NCBI RefSeq assembly: GCF_017833255.1
Contig: NZ_JAFIBU010000001.1
Coordinates: forward strand, 4,322,501-4,386,500
Direction: 5' to 3'
DNA: 64,000 bases
Origin: Paenibacillus sp. PvR098
GTDB taxonomy: Bacteria > Bacillota > Bacilli > Paenibacillales > NBRC-103111
Below the pieces are notes generated by a model. It did no database searches and was not told the DNA's origin. It saw only the letters and a list, made by a program, of their open reading frames with translations. The number at the start of each line of letters is the position of its first letter. The stretch's first letter is position 1. Below are positions 35,571 through 44,573 of the stretch, one piece after another. Both the position numbers and the translations under genes were made by a program.

Positions 35571-36491
35571 TTACAGCTTCCAGCTTTGAGGGTGTCCGTC
35601 CCCGACGTATTCCGCCGCTCTCGCATTGGCTATAACCTGCTCTTGGCTTTTGCAGCCGGGAATGACCGCAGTAACCGCAGGGTGCTTGAGACACCACGCC
35701 AGTGCCCAAGTGGCCATGTCCATACCGGCGGGCAACTCCTTCTCCCGAATGCGCTCCACCTCTTGCAGCTTAAGGAGTGTTTGCTCAGGATCGTGCCTCT
35801 GACGGACGTCGTTCTCGGCAAACACCACACCTGGCTTGTACTTGCCGCTCAAGTATCCGCTCGCCAGAGGCACGCGCGCCAATACGCCAAGTCCCTGCCG
35901 CTCGCAAGATGGAAATACCCGATCCTCCGGCACGCGGTCCAGCCGGTTATAGACGACTTGAATGACCTCCGAGCCGACGCGTGAGGAAGCATCGGTCTGA
36001 TGCAGGTTATCGTTGCTTCCGATGGACGTGCCGAGGTGGCGAATTTTACCCGCTTGCACCTGTTTGTCCAGCAGGGTCCATAAGTCGTCCTGATCAAACG
36101 CCTCATCCGTTCCCGAATGAAATTGGTATAGGTCTATGTAATCTGTTTGAAGCGCCTTCAAGGAAGCGTCCAGCTGCTCAAGCACCTCTTGAGGGGACCA
36201 GTGCTGTGTACGATCCATATGTGCGTGAAAGTGGTGTCCGAACTTGCTGGCGATCACCCAATCTTCCCGGCTTCCGCGGGAGACGTAGCTGCCGATCAGC
36301 GACTCGGACGTATGGTCTCCGTAGCATTCTGCGGTGTCGATCAGATTGATGCCGCTATCCTTCGCCTGATCAAGAATACCGTCGACTTCGGCTTGTGTGA
36401 AGGGCTTGCCCCATTCGCCTCCGAACTGCCAAGTTCCTACACCGATGACGGATACCTTCAGATTCGTTATTCCGAGCTTGCGATACTTCAC
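35571..36491 (-). CDS. Aldo/keto reductase
   Basis: 306 residues from GTG 36491, chosen for AAGGAGG seven bases upstream and because 'VKYRKLGITNLKVSVIGVGTWQFGG' is the usual family start. TIM-barrel NADPH-dependent oxidoreductase: catalytic Asp/Tyr in 'LIDTAECYGD', Lys in 'VIASKFG', His in 'DLYQFH', and cofactor region 'VIPGCKSQEQVIANARA'. Substrate unknown. Monocistronic. Confidence 0.9.
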   Translation of the reverse strand: MKYRKLGITNLKVSVIGVGTWQFGGEWGKPFTQAEVDGILDQAKDSGINLIDTAECYGDHTSESLIGSYVSRGSREDWVIASKFGHHFHAHMDRTQHWSPQEVLEQLDASLKALQTDYIDLYQFHSGTDEAFDQDDLWTLLDKQVQAGKIRHLGTSIGSNDNLHQTDASSRVGSEVIQVVYNRLDRVPEDRVFPSCERQGLGVLARVPLASGYLSGKYKPGVVFAENDVRQRHDPEQTLLKLQEVERIREKELPAGMDMATWALAWCLKHPAVTAVIPGCKSQEQVIANARAAEYVGDGHPQSWKL

Positions 36492-36692
36492 CGAAATTCC
36501 TCCTTGGATGAGTGCTTTTGGATGTAATTCGAGCTGTCTAAGCTTATATCCGATTGTACAAAAATGGGTCTCGATATTCAAACCATCTATCTAGAAGGAC
36601 GGTGACGATTCATTGCACGTGTAACGGTCATGTGTAATTTTCTAATTTATGACAATAATACTACTAAAACAGATTACAAAGGAGACCAGTTC

Positions 36693-36866
36693 ATGGAATC
36701 AAGTATGAGTGTTGTTGATGTGATTTCCCGGATCCAAGACCTAAAGTCCAGCGGTCAGCCGTTAAATAAGAAAAAATTAAAGCAGTCGCATCCGGAGCTG
36801 GTGCAGAATGCGTTGTTTTACTTCCCCAGCTGGGAGCATGCTTTACAAAGCGCTGAATCAGAGTAA
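36693..36866 (+). CDS. Small protein resembling one homing-endonuclease-associated repeat
   Basis: 57 residues from ATG 36693 (AAAGGAGA upstream). The pattern 'LKSSGQPLNKKKLKQSHPELVQNALFYFPSWEHALQSA' closely follows the homing endonuclease-associated (HNH_repeat) domain, a small DNA-binding helical module that ends with 'F-x-S-W-x-x-A-L'. Here it forms the whole protein without a nuclease. A DNA-binding role is possible but unproven. Confidence 0.65.
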   Translation: MESSMSVVDVISRIQDLKSSGQPLNKKKLKQSHPELVQNALFYFPSWEHALQSAESE

Positions 36867-37138
36867 GCACATGTGAAATTTATCTAGACCCGCAGCAGCG
36901 TACCTGGGGTTTACAGGTATAGCCGTGGCAGAACTACGGAAAGAGCACAGCTGCTTGAATGCCCTTCGTTGTCTTATAGGGCTTCAGCCATCGGCTGTGC
37001 TTTTTTCCATTTCTTCATTTTTAGGTCGTCCTTATCAGCTTGTAAAATCTTACCCAAGACACCTCCCCTGCTACGTTGGGCATACCCTACAGAGATGGGG
37101 GAGTGGGCTGAATGTTGGCTTACTGGATTTCGAATGAT
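36867..37138. other. Intergenic region with a hairpin
   Basis: About 270 bp. The arms 'agcacagc' (36943-36950) and 'gctgtgct' (36996-37004), with 'tttttt' next, could form a terminator for the small gene upstream; the long loop has inner pairing 'gccc/gggc'. Nothing else recognised. Confidence 0.5.
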
Positions 37139-37498
37139 TTACAAGAGAGACAGACGCTGCTTCTCGGCTTTGGAAAGCTTGCTGCAAACCAGCTGATAAG
37201 ATTCCTCCAGCATATCGAATAGTTCATGGTCTTCAATCGAGCCGTCCAAAAGAACGGTATTCCAGTGGCGTTTATTCATGTGATAGCCAGGGAAGACGGA
37301 GTTCGGATGCGTTTCTCTTGTCAGCCATATGGTTTCGGGATCGGCCTTCAGGTTCACGCTGGGCTTTCCCTGATAAGAGCCGAGCAGCGCGAACATCTTA
37401 TTTCCGACAAATAGTACAGGCATACCGGGATCAAACGGATATCGCAAGTCGGTGCCGGTTTTTTTTAATCCATAATCAATAAGGGTTTGATGATTCAT
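37139..37498 (-). CDS. MmcQ/YjbR family protein
   Basis: 119 residues from ATG 37498 (AAGGAG upstream at slightly long spacing). The double-wing CyaY-like fold of the family is indicated by 'TDLRYPFDPGMPVLFVGNKMFALL', 'PSVNLKADPETIWLTRE', 'VFPGYHMNKRHWNTVLLDG' and a C-terminal 'ESYQLVCSKL'. Members may bind DNA; the cellular role is unknown. Confidence 0.85.
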   Translation of the reverse strand: MNHQTLIDYGLKKTGTDLRYPFDPGMPVLFVGNKMFALLGSYQGKPSVNLKADPETIWLTRETHPNSVFPGYHMNKRHWNTVLLDGSIEDHELFDMLEESYQLVCSKLSKAEKQRLSLL

Positions 37499-37654
37499 GA
37501 GCGGTAAAACTCCTTTTTCGAGAGAGCTGCTGTTAGCATAACCTTCCCGAGGTCTCATGAAAAGTGAAAACTGATGGTGGACATTAACAGGATAACCATG
37601 CTATCATTAACTCGATTTTACCCAAAAAGCCAATAACTTCATATTTACATAGAA

Positions 37655-37840
37655 TAGGTACCGAGTTCGTCGTGTTGACGACTCGGTTTAAAAGGGAAGT
37701 CGGTGTAAGTCCGACACGGTCCCGCCACTGTAAGCGAGAAGCTTTTCGGTTTGAACGACGCCACTGTCGGTTGTGATGGGAAGGCTGCGGAAAAGCGATG
37801 AGACGCGAGTCAGGAGACCTGCCTGTTCTGTTGCAGCCGA
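37655..37840 (+). promoter_or_regulatory. Cobalamin riboswitch controlling the cob operon
   Basis: Contains the conserved 'gggaagtcggtgtaagtcc', 'cacggtcccgccactgta' core (about 37695-37733) and the distal box 'agtcaggagacctgcc' at 37808-37823. It lies about 290 bp before the first cobalamin gene, with a terminator between. Expected to stop operon transcription when adenosylcobalamin is abundant. Confidence 0.95.
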
Positions 37841-38018
37841 TCCATCCGTGTTGTGATGGCAGTTGTCAACGAAGTCACCACAAGACCTACGCGGATAGGA
37901 AGGTGTACGAGAGCGGTAGAAGGCCATGCAGGCATAACGTCATTATAGAACGCAGCCGATCAGGCCATAGGAAATGCGTGATATAAGGCCGTGCTGCTGG
38001 TTCCCAATCCATTGTCGT

Positions 38019-38052
38019 CAAGCATCTTCCGGGAGGAGGATGCTTTTTTTGT
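38019..38052 (+). terminator. Attenuator terminator of the cob operon
   Basis: Stem AAGCATCTTCC / GGAGGATGCTT plus seven T residues, located between the riboswitch aptamer and cbiH. Confidence 0.9.
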
Positions 38053-38128
38053 TACCGTCAGAAATCATAGGGTTGATCCGAGGATCAGCTTTCTTATGTC
38101 CTGTTATTTTTACAAGGGGGGTTGAAGT

Positions 38129-39772
38129 ATGAAAGGGAAATTGTCTGTGATCGGTTTCGGACCGGGCAGTTATGAGCATATGACGCAAAAAGCGAGAGAC
38201 GCCATACAGGAATGCGACGTCGTGATCGGATACAACACATACGTGGATTTGGTGCGCGGTTTGTTAAACGGGCAGCAGGTGGTGCGAACGGGGATGACCG
38301 AAGAGGTGAGCAGGGCGCAGGAAGCGGTTCGTCAAGCGGAGGCTGGACACCGGGTGGCTGTCATCTCCAGTGGGGACGCCGGCGTATACGGCATGGCCGG
38401 GCTGATCTATGAGGTGCTGATGGAAAAAGGATGGCGGCGGGAACAGGGCGTAGAGGTCGAGGTTATCCCCGGCATATCGGCAATCAACTCGACGGCATCC
38501 TTATTGGGTGCGCCTATCATGCACGATGCCTGCACGATCAGTCTGAGTGACCATTTGACGCCATGGGAGCTGATTATTCGGCGTGTGGAGGCGGCAGCGC
38601 AGGCTGATTTCGTCATCGCGTTGTACAACCCGCGAAGCGGGAGACGCACAAGGCAAATCGTGGAAACGCAGCGGGTGCTGATGAAGCATCGCTCGCCGCA
38701 GACGCCGGTAGGGATCGTCAAGAGTGCTTACCGGGAGCGTGAGGACATCGTCATCACGACGCTTGAAGCGATGCTGGAGCACGATATCGGCATGCTGACG
38801 ACGGTGATTATTGGCAACTCAACCACAGTCGTTTATGATGGGCTGATGGTGACGCCGCGCGGCTATCAGCGCAAGTATACACTCGGTTCGGATGTGCAGC
38901 CGCTAAAGCCGCATGAGAGGCTGCGGCAGGAGGCAGAGCCTTGGGCGCTGGAGGGACAGGAGGAGCCCGAGGAAGCGATATCGGAATATGAAGCTGAGGC
39001 GGAGTCTGAGAAACCGGTATCTGCATACGGACTGGCGCTGGAAGCTCTTCAGCTCGTCGAAGCGCACCGCTCTGGACTGGCTCAGCCTGTTACCGGCAGC
39101 TTCGACACGGTCCTATTCCGTCAAGAAGCGATCCTCGAGTTTGCTGTTAGTCCGGGTCTAGCTGAGAAGCGGTTGACCGCTCCGCAGCTTGCGCTGCTTG
39201 CGGAGATCGTGGGAGAAGAAGGGACGATGGAATATACTCCGCATCATCAGCTGATGGTACGGCTTCGAACGAATGATCCGGATACGATAACCTCTCGTCT
39301 AACGGAGGCCGGGCTGCTGCTAGCGCCGATCGGTGATGTGGCGCAGCTGAAAGCCTGCGATTTCTGCAACATGGATAAGGCCGATTCTGTGCCGTATATG
39401 ACGGAGCTCCATCGCCGTTTAGGCGGCATGAGCGTGCCGAAGGAGCTGAAGATCGGCTTCAATGGCTGCGGGATGGCATGCTACGGAGCAGTGAAGGAAG
39501 ACATCGGGATCGTGTATCGCAAAGAAAAGTTCGATCTGTTCCTGGGAGGCAAAACGGTCGGAAGAAATGCCCATCCGGGTCAGCCGGTCGCTGAGGGAAT
39601 TGAACCGGAGCAATTGGTGGAAACGGTGGAGAGGATCGTTTCCCGTTATGCAAACGATGGACACCCGAATGAACGGTTTCATAAATTTTTTGGCCGCGTG
39701 AAGGAGCTCGAGGGCTACAGGCATCAGGATTTGCCGGTGTTTCAAATCGAGAATGCGGTTTGTGGAGATTAA
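38129..39772 (+). CDS. cbiH: Cobalt-precorrin-3 C17-methyltransferase with C-terminal Fe-S domain (CbiH60)
   Basis: 547 residues. The N-terminal half (1-240) is the SAM-dependent C17-methyltransferase that contracts the corrin ring ('LSVIGFGPGSYEHMT', 'ISSGDAGVYGMAGL', 'VIPGISAINSTASLLGAP', 'IALYNPRSG'). After a Glu-rich linker (about 255-295), the C-terminal half is like a sulfite/nitrite reductase ferredoxin-like and Fe-S domain, with Cys in 'KACDFCNMDK' and 'GFNGCGMACYG'. The same two-part design is known as CbiH60 in Bacillus megaterium, where the cluster-bearing part helps the ring contraction. First gene of the operon, with AAGGGGGG before ATG 38129. Confidence 0.92.
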   Translation: MKGKLSVIGFGPGSYEHMTQKARDAIQECDVVIGYNTYVDLVRGLLNGQQVVRTGMTEEVSRAQEAVRQAEAGHRVAVISSGDAGVYGMAGLIYEVLMEKGWRREQGVEVEVIPGISAINSTASLLGAPIMHDACTISLSDHLTPWELIIRRVEAAAQADFVIALYNPRSGRRTRQIVETQRVLMKHRSPQTPVGIVKSAYREREDIVITTLEAMLEHDIGMLTTVIIGNSTTVVYDGLMVTPRGYQRKYTLGSDVQPLKPHERLRQEAEPWALEGQEEPEEAISEYEAEAESEKPVSAYGLALEALQLVEAHRSGLAQPVTGSFDTVLFRQEAILEFAVSPGLAEKRLTAPQLALLAEIVGEEGTMEYTPHHQLMVRLRTNDPDTITSRLTEAGLLLAPIGDVAQLKACDFCNMDKADSVPYMTELHRRLGGMSVPKELKIGFNGCGMACYGAVKEDIGIVYRKEKFDLFLGGKTVGRNAHPGQPVAEGIEPEQLVETVERIVSRYANDGHPNERFHKFFGRVKELEGYRHQDLPVFQIENAVCGD

Positions 39773-39815
39773 CTAGGCCGATAAGGCGAATAAAGAGTAA
39801 GAAAGGGGACGGAGC

Positions 39816-40730
39816 ATGAATGCGGTATTGTTTGTAGGGCACGGCAGCAGGGATCCGGAAGGGAACGAGGAGGTCCGAGCTTTTGTAAGCTCGGTGGCGG
39901 GCACGCTTGGGGAGCCGATCGTAGAAACGTGCTTTTTGGAGTTTGAGTCGCCTACGATTGCTCAAGGCATTCAGACCTGCGTAGATCGGGGAGCGACCCG
40001 CGTTGCGGTTGTGCCGATTACGCTGTTTGCTGCGGGGCATGCGAAGCTGCATATCCCGGGTGCCATTGATGCGGCGAAGCTGAAGCATCCGGGTGTCTTG
40101 TTTGCTTACAGCCGGCCGATCGGCGTTCATGAGCTGGCGCTCGATATTTTATCTTCACGCTTGGAAGAAGCGGGGATCGATCTCGAAGAAAATGCGGAGG
40201 ACACGGCGCTGCTTGTGATCGGACGGGGAAGCAGCGATGCGGATGCCAACAGCGATTTATATAAAATATCGAGGCTCCTGTGGGAGCGGCTGAAGGTGAA
40301 ATGGGTGGAGACGGCCTTCATTGGTGTAACGGCTCCGCGCGCGGACGAGGGTGTGGAGCGCTGCGTGAAGCTCGGCGCGAAGCGGATTGTGATACTGCCT
40401 TATTTTCTTTTTACGGGCGTGCTAATCAAACGCTTGGAGCTAATGAAGGGTGAGTTTGCCGAGAAACATCCGGACCTGTCGTTCGTCTTGGCCGACTACT
40501 TTGGCTTCCATCCTAAGCTCAGTAAAATTTTGAAGGAGCGGGCGGACGAAGCTTTATATGGAGAAGTGCGTATGAACTGTGACATGTGCCAATTCCGGCT
40601 TGAGGCGGCAAAGCATATGGATCCCCACGATCATGACCATGACCACAACCATGACCATGATCACCATGATCACGATCATGAACATGAACGGCATGAGCAC
40701 ACGATCAGGACCAAAGAGGTGCATTCATGA
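39816..40730 (+). CDS. cbiX: Sirohydrochlorin cobaltochelatase CbiX, long form with His-rich tail
   Basis: 304 residues. Two CbiX repeats: 'LFVGHGSRDPEGNEEV' with catalytic His and 'VVPITLFAAGHAKLHIP' in the first, 'LLVIGRGSSDADANSDLYK' in the second. 'MNCDMCQFR' holds a CxxC pair, followed by a tail of about 30 residues that is mostly His and Asp, likely a cobalt or Fe-S handling region as in other long CbiX proteins. Inserts cobalt into sirohydrochlorin, the first step of the anaerobic route. Overlaps the next gene by 4 bp (ATGA). Confidence 0.93.
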   Translation: MNAVLFVGHGSRDPEGNEEVRAFVSSVAGTLGEPIVETCFLEFESPTIAQGIQTCVDRGATRVAVVPITLFAAGHAKLHIPGAIDAAKLKHPGVLFAYSRPIGVHELALDILSSRLEEAGIDLEENAEDTALLVIGRGSSDADANSDLYKISRLLWERLKVKWVETAFIGVTAPRADEGVERCVKLGAKRIVILPYFLFTGVLIKRLELMKGEFAEKHPDLSFVLADYFGFHPKLSKILKERADEALYGEVRMNCDMCQFRLEAAKHMDPHDHDHDHNHDHDHHDHDHEHERHEHTIRTKEVHS

Positions 40731-41503
40731 TTCTGATGCTTGCAGGAACGAGCGATGCGCGTGAGTTAGCGGTGCGCATTCACGGGGCGGGGTATAACCT
40801 GCTGTCTACTGTTGTGACGGAGAGCGCGGCCAAAAGTCTTGAGGAAGCTGGGATACCGGTGCAAATCGGGCGTCTGGATGCCGGCGGTATGGCTGAGCTG
40901 ATCCGCACCCGGGGGGTTCAGGTGGTTGTGGATGCGAGCCATCCGTTTGCAGAGGAAGCGTCCCGTCAAGCGATGGCGGCTGCTCTCCAGTCGGAAGTGC
41001 CGTATATTCGTTATGAGCGGGAGCGGGGAACCTATGAAGGGCATCCGCGGCTTATATTCGTTGACGACTACGAGCAAGCGGCGGAGCTGGCGGCTGAAAG
41101 ACGCGGCGTAATCATGCTGACGACGGGCAGCAAGACGCTGCATATTTTCGCGGAGCGGCTAATCGGGCTGCCGGATACTAGGCTCGTGGCCCGCATGCTG
41201 CCCCGTAAGGATAACATGGATAAGTGTGAACAGCTTGGCGTCGAGCAGAAAAACATTGTAGCGATGCAGGGGCCTTTTTCCAAGGAGCTGAATCAAGCGT
41301 TATATCGTCATTATGGGGTAACGACCGTGATTACCAAGGAAAGCGGTAAAATCGGGGCAGTCGAGGAAAAGCTGGCGGCAGCGCTGGAAATGGACATCGA
41401 TACGATCGTCATCGGACGCCCGCAGCTGGATTACGGTGTTGTGTATTCGGAGTTTGAAGGTGTACTGGAAGAATTAAATAACACATTACAGGAGGTGCGG
41501 TAA
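40727..41503 (+). CDS. cbiJ: Cobalt-precorrin-6A reductase
   Basis: 258 residues. CbiJ/CobK family: 'MILMLAGTSDARELAVRIHGAG' (NAD(P)H-binding start), 'VVVDASHPFAEEASRQAM', 'YIRYERE', 'LTTGSKTLHIFAERL' and 'TVITKESGKIGAVEEKLAAA'. Reduces cobalt-precorrin-6A to 6B. Starts inside the end of cbiX and ends right before cbiC. Confidence 0.92.
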   Translation: MILMLAGTSDARELAVRIHGAGYNLLSTVVTESAAKSLEEAGIPVQIGRLDAGGMAELIRTRGVQVVVDASHPFAEEASRQAMAAALQSEVPYIRYERERGTYEGHPRLIFVDDYEQAAELAAERRGVIMLTTGSKTLHIFAERLIGLPDTRLVARMLPRKDNMDKCEQLGVEQKNIVAMQGPFSKELNQALYRHYGVTTVITKESGKIGAVEEKLAAALEMDIDTIVIGRPQLDYGVVYSEFEGVLEELNNTLQEVR

Positions 41504-42157
41504 ATGATGGATTTTGGAACGGAGTTTAAACCGCTGACGGTACAGCCGCAGGAAATAGAGGAAAAAAGCTTCGAAATGATTACGGAGGAGCTTGGAGAGC
41601 ATTCCTATACCGATGAACAGTACAAAGTGGTGCAGAGGGTCATTCATGCTTCCGCGGATTTTGAATTGGGCCGCAGTCTGGTATTTCATCCGGACGCCAT
41701 CCGGGCCGGTATCGAAGCCATCCGGGCAGGCAAGCCGATCGTAGCCGACGTGCAGATGGTGCAGGTGGGCATTAGCAAGCCGAGGCTGCAAAAGTACGGC
41801 GGCGAGGTTCGGGTATACATATCGGATCCGGATGTCATGGAGGAAGCGAAGCGGCTCAATACGACACGGGCGATCATCTCGACCCGTAAAGCGGCGAGTG
41901 AGGCGGACGGCGCGATCTATGCGATCGGCAACGCGCCGACGGCATTGCTGGAGCTGATCCGACTGGTCAAGGAAGGCCAGGCGAAGCCGGGTCTTATTAT
42001 CGGCGTACCTGTCGGCTTCGTATCTGCGGCAGAGTCCAAGGAGGAACTGCTGAAGCTTGACGTGCCTTTCATTACGAATATCGGCCGGAAGGGCGGCAGT
42101 CCGGTTGCTGTAGCATCCGTTAATGCTCTGTCGCTGCTCGCGGAGCGTCAAGGATAA
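41504..42157 (+). CDS. cbiC: Cobalt-precorrin-8 methylmutase
   Basis: 217 residues. CbiC/CobH family: 'QVVQRVIHASADFELG'-type motif seen as 'KVVQRVIHASADFELGRSL' with the conserved His, 'PIVADVQMVQVGISKPRL', 'AIGNAPTALLELIRL', and 'GVPVGFVSAAESKEELL'. Moves a methyl group from C11 to C12 to give cobyrinic acid. Directly follows cbiJ with AGGAGGTG upstream. Confidence 0.94.
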   Translation: MMDFGTEFKPLTVQPQEIEEKSFEMITEELGEHSYTDEQYKVVQRVIHASADFELGRSLVFHPDAIRAGIEAIRAGKPIVADVQMVQVGISKPRLQKYGGEVRVYISDPDVMEEAKRLNTTRAIISTRKAASEADGAIYAIGNAPTALLELIRLVKEGQAKPGLIIGVPVGFVSAAESKEELLKLDVPFITNIGRKGGSPVAVASVNALSLLAERQG

Positions 42158-42164
42158 AGGCGGT

Positions 42165-43280
42165 ATGGATACGAAGGAGCCCAAGTCCTTGCGTCATGGA
42201 TATACGACGGGATCGTGCGCTGCCGCTGCGGCACAGGCGGCCCTTGAAGCGCTCATTGTTCAGGAACCGCAGCGTGAGGCTACGATCCGGCTGCCGATAG
42301 GTGAAGTCGTAACCTTCGAAATCGTTGCGTGCGAGGTAGAGGAGCACCGGGCTTCCGCAGAGGTGATCAAGGACGGAGGCGACGACCCGGATGCGACTCA
42401 TGGAGCACGGATTATATGTGAGGTTTCTTGGATGGAGACGCCCGGTATTGAGCTGGACGGGGGCGTCGGTGTAGGACGAGTGACAAAGCCGGGGCTTCCC
42501 GTGGAGGTCGGTCAGGCGGCAATTAATCCAGTTCCGAGGAAAATGATCCGCGAAGCGGTGAAGGCGGTGTTAAACCGATATGAGCTGCTGCAGCGGGGCG
42601 TCAGTGTGGTCGTCTCGGTACCGGACGGGGAAGAAATCGCCAAGAAAACGCTGAACGCCAGGCTTGGCATATTAGGCGGCATCTCGATTCTGGGGACGCG
42701 GGGAATTGTCGTCCCATTCTCGACGGCAGCGTATAAAGCAAGCGTAGCCCAGGCCATCCGCGTGGCGGTCAAGTGCGGCTGCAGCCATATTGTTCTCTCT
42801 ACCGGAGGTCGTACAGAAAAGTTCGGGATGGATCTATATCCAGAGCTGCCTGAGGAAGCGTTCGTCGAGATGGGGGATTTTGTCGGGTTCGCGCTGCAGC
42901 AGTGCGCGAGACAAGGGATTTGCAAAGTGACGCTGGTTGGTATGATGGGTAAGTTTTCTAAGGTCGCGCAAGGGGTTATGATGGTGCACTCGAAGAGCGC
43001 ACCCGTCGATTTTGGCTTTCTTGCCCGTATGGCAGAGGAGGCCGGTGCTCCGGAAACCGTGATCGGTGAGATTAAAGGAGCGAACACCGCCTCTCAGGTG
43101 GGAGATATGATGCATGCGCTTGGCTGCACCGCTTTTTTTGATGTGATGTGCGCGTATTGCTGTCAGTCGGGACTTCAGGAGACTGCGGGCAGCGACGCCG
43201 GCTTTGAGGTAGAAACGGTTATTATTTCGATGAAAGCCGAACTGCTGGGACGAATGCGCATGATGAAGGAAAATGGATGA
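42165..43280 (+). CDS. cbiD: Cobalt-precorrin-5B C1-methyltransferase
   Basis: 371 residues from ATG 42165, seven bases after the cbiC stop; the longer frame from 42123 overlaps cbiC. Begins 'LRHGYTTGSCAAAAAQAALEAL', the CbiD signature. Later 'VSVPDGEEIAKKTLNARLGILGGISILGTRGIVVPFS' and 'KCGCSHIVLSTGGRTE'. Methylates C1 in the anaerobic pathway and so points to the oxygen-independent route. Confidence 0.94.
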   Translation: MDTKEPKSLRHGYTTGSCAAAAAQAALEALIVQEPQREATIRLPIGEVVTFEIVACEVEEHRASAEVIKDGGDDPDATHGARIICEVSWMETPGIELDGGVGVGRVTKPGLPVEVGQAAINPVPRKMIREAVKAVLNRYELLQRGVSVVVSVPDGEEIAKKTLNARLGILGGISILGTRGIVVPFSTAAYKASVAQAIRVAVKCGCSHIVLSTGGRTEKFGMDLYPELPEEAFVEMGDFVGFALQQCARQGICKVTLVGMMGKFSKVAQGVMMVHSKSAPVDFGFLARMAEEAGAPETVIGEIKGANTASQVGDMMHALGCTAFFDVMCAYCCQSGLQETAGSDAGFEVETVIISMKAELLGRMRMMKENG

Positions 43281-43310
43281 ATGAAACGTACGGCAGGGGA
43301 GGAATTTCAT

Positions 43311-44573
43311 TTGTTGAAGGAAACGATTGCCGTTATAGGGATCGGCGATGACGGAGCGGCGGGCTTGCCTGAGTTGTACAATGAGCGGATCAAACGGGCT
43401 AAGGTGCTTATCGGAGGAGAACGGCAGCTGGAGTTTTTCCCGGACTTTCGGGGAGAAACTATCCCGCTTAAGGGTGGTCTGAGCCAGCTAACAGAAAAGC
43501 TCCAAGCGGAAAACCGCGCAACGGTAGTGCTGGCATCCGGCGATCCGCTATTTTACGGTATCGGCGGCTATTTGTCGGGCAAGCTGCCCGGACGGGTGGA
43601 GGTGTATCCGCAGGTCAGCTCGCTTCAGCTCGCTTTCGCGCGAATCGGCGAGAGCTGGCAGGACGCCTGCATCGCCAGCGCGCATGGCCGAAGCCTGAAG
43701 GGACTGGCGCAGCGGATCGACGGCCAGGCCAAAGCAGCGTTGTTGACAGACGAGAAGAACTATCCGGGTGCGATTGCCCGTTATTTGCTTGAATTCGGGA
43801 TGACTGAATACCGCGCTTTCGTCGGCGAGAATCTCGGTGGTACGAAGGAGCGTACCGGTTGGTACGAGCTTGAGGAGCTCGCAGCATCCGATGAAACGGC
43901 CTTCTCACCGCTCAATATCATGATTCTGCGGAGGCAGTCGGGGGCAAAATCACCGGAATGGCCGCTTGGCATCGATGACGCCGAGTTTGCCCAGCGCAAG
44001 CCCGACAAAGGGCTCATCACGAAAAAAGAGGTCCGCATTCTCAGTCTGGCGGCGCTCAACCTGAAACGGGAAAGTATCGTATGGGACATTGGTACCTGCA
44101 CGGGCTCGGTAGCGATTGAAGCGGCTCGTATTTGCCGTGACGGGGCCGTGTATGCAGTCGAGAAAAACGAAGGGGATTTGGCGAACTTCCAAGAGAATAT
44201 TCGCAAATTTCGAACCGACATCACGGGAGTGCATGGGAAGGCTCCGGAGGGGCTCGATCAGTTCCCGGACCCGGATTCAGTGTTTATCGGGGGCACCGGA
44301 GGCGAGCTGAGAGAGCTGCTGTCCATTTGCTGTGGGCGTTTGAGGCCGGGCGGCACGATTGTGCTGAATGCGGCAACGATCGAGAATCTGGCGGCAGCAA
44401 CCAAAGCTTTTGCCGAGGAAGGGTTCGCCACAGACATTACGCTGGCCCAACTTAGCCGCAGCAAGCCGATTCTGGAGATGACACGGTTTGAAAGCTTGAA
44501 TCCCGTATACATCATCGCAGCAAGACGGAAGCAAAATGACAATAGGGAGACAGGAGGACAAGCGGATGAGTAA
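43311..44573 (+). CDS. cbiET: Precorrin-6Y C5,15-methyltransferase (decarboxylating), CbiE-CbiT fusion
   Basis: 420 residues. The N-terminal half is CbiE ('[18 protein letters not shown]', '[21 protein letters not shown]', '[15 protein letters not shown]'). The C-terminal half from about 230 is CbiT, a class I SAM methyltransferase ('[16 protein letters not shown]', '[18 protein letters not shown]', '[13 protein letters not shown]'). Methylates C5 and C15 and removes the C12 acetate carboxyl. The start is TTG 43311 by GGGGAGG seven bases upstream. An in-frame ATG 43281 that touches the cbiD stop is the alternative. Confidence 0.92.
   Translation: MLKETIAVIGIGDDGAAGLPELYNERIKRAKVLIGGERQLEFFPDFRGETIPLKGGLSQLTEKLQAENRATVVLASGDPLFYGIGGYLSGKLPGRVEVYPQVSSLQLAFARIGESWQDACIASAHGRSLKGLAQRIDGQAKAALLTDEKNYPGAIARYLLEFGMTEYRAFVGENLGGTKERTGWYELEELAASDETAFSPLNIMILRRQSGAKSPEWPLGIDDAEFAQRKPDKGLITKKEVRILSLAALNLKRESIVWDIGTCTGSVAIEAARICRDGAVYAVEKNEGDLANFQENIRKFRTDITGVHGKAPEGLDQFPDPDSVFIGGTGGELRELLSICCGRLRPGGTIVLNAATIENLAAATKAFAEEGFATDITLAQLSRSKPILEMTRFESLNPVYIIAARRKQNDNRETGGQADE

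Noticed and set aside
39459-40130. 223-codon minus-strand frame opposite cbiH/cbiX
   Set aside because: Antisense shadow; both sense genes are clear family members in an overlapping operon.
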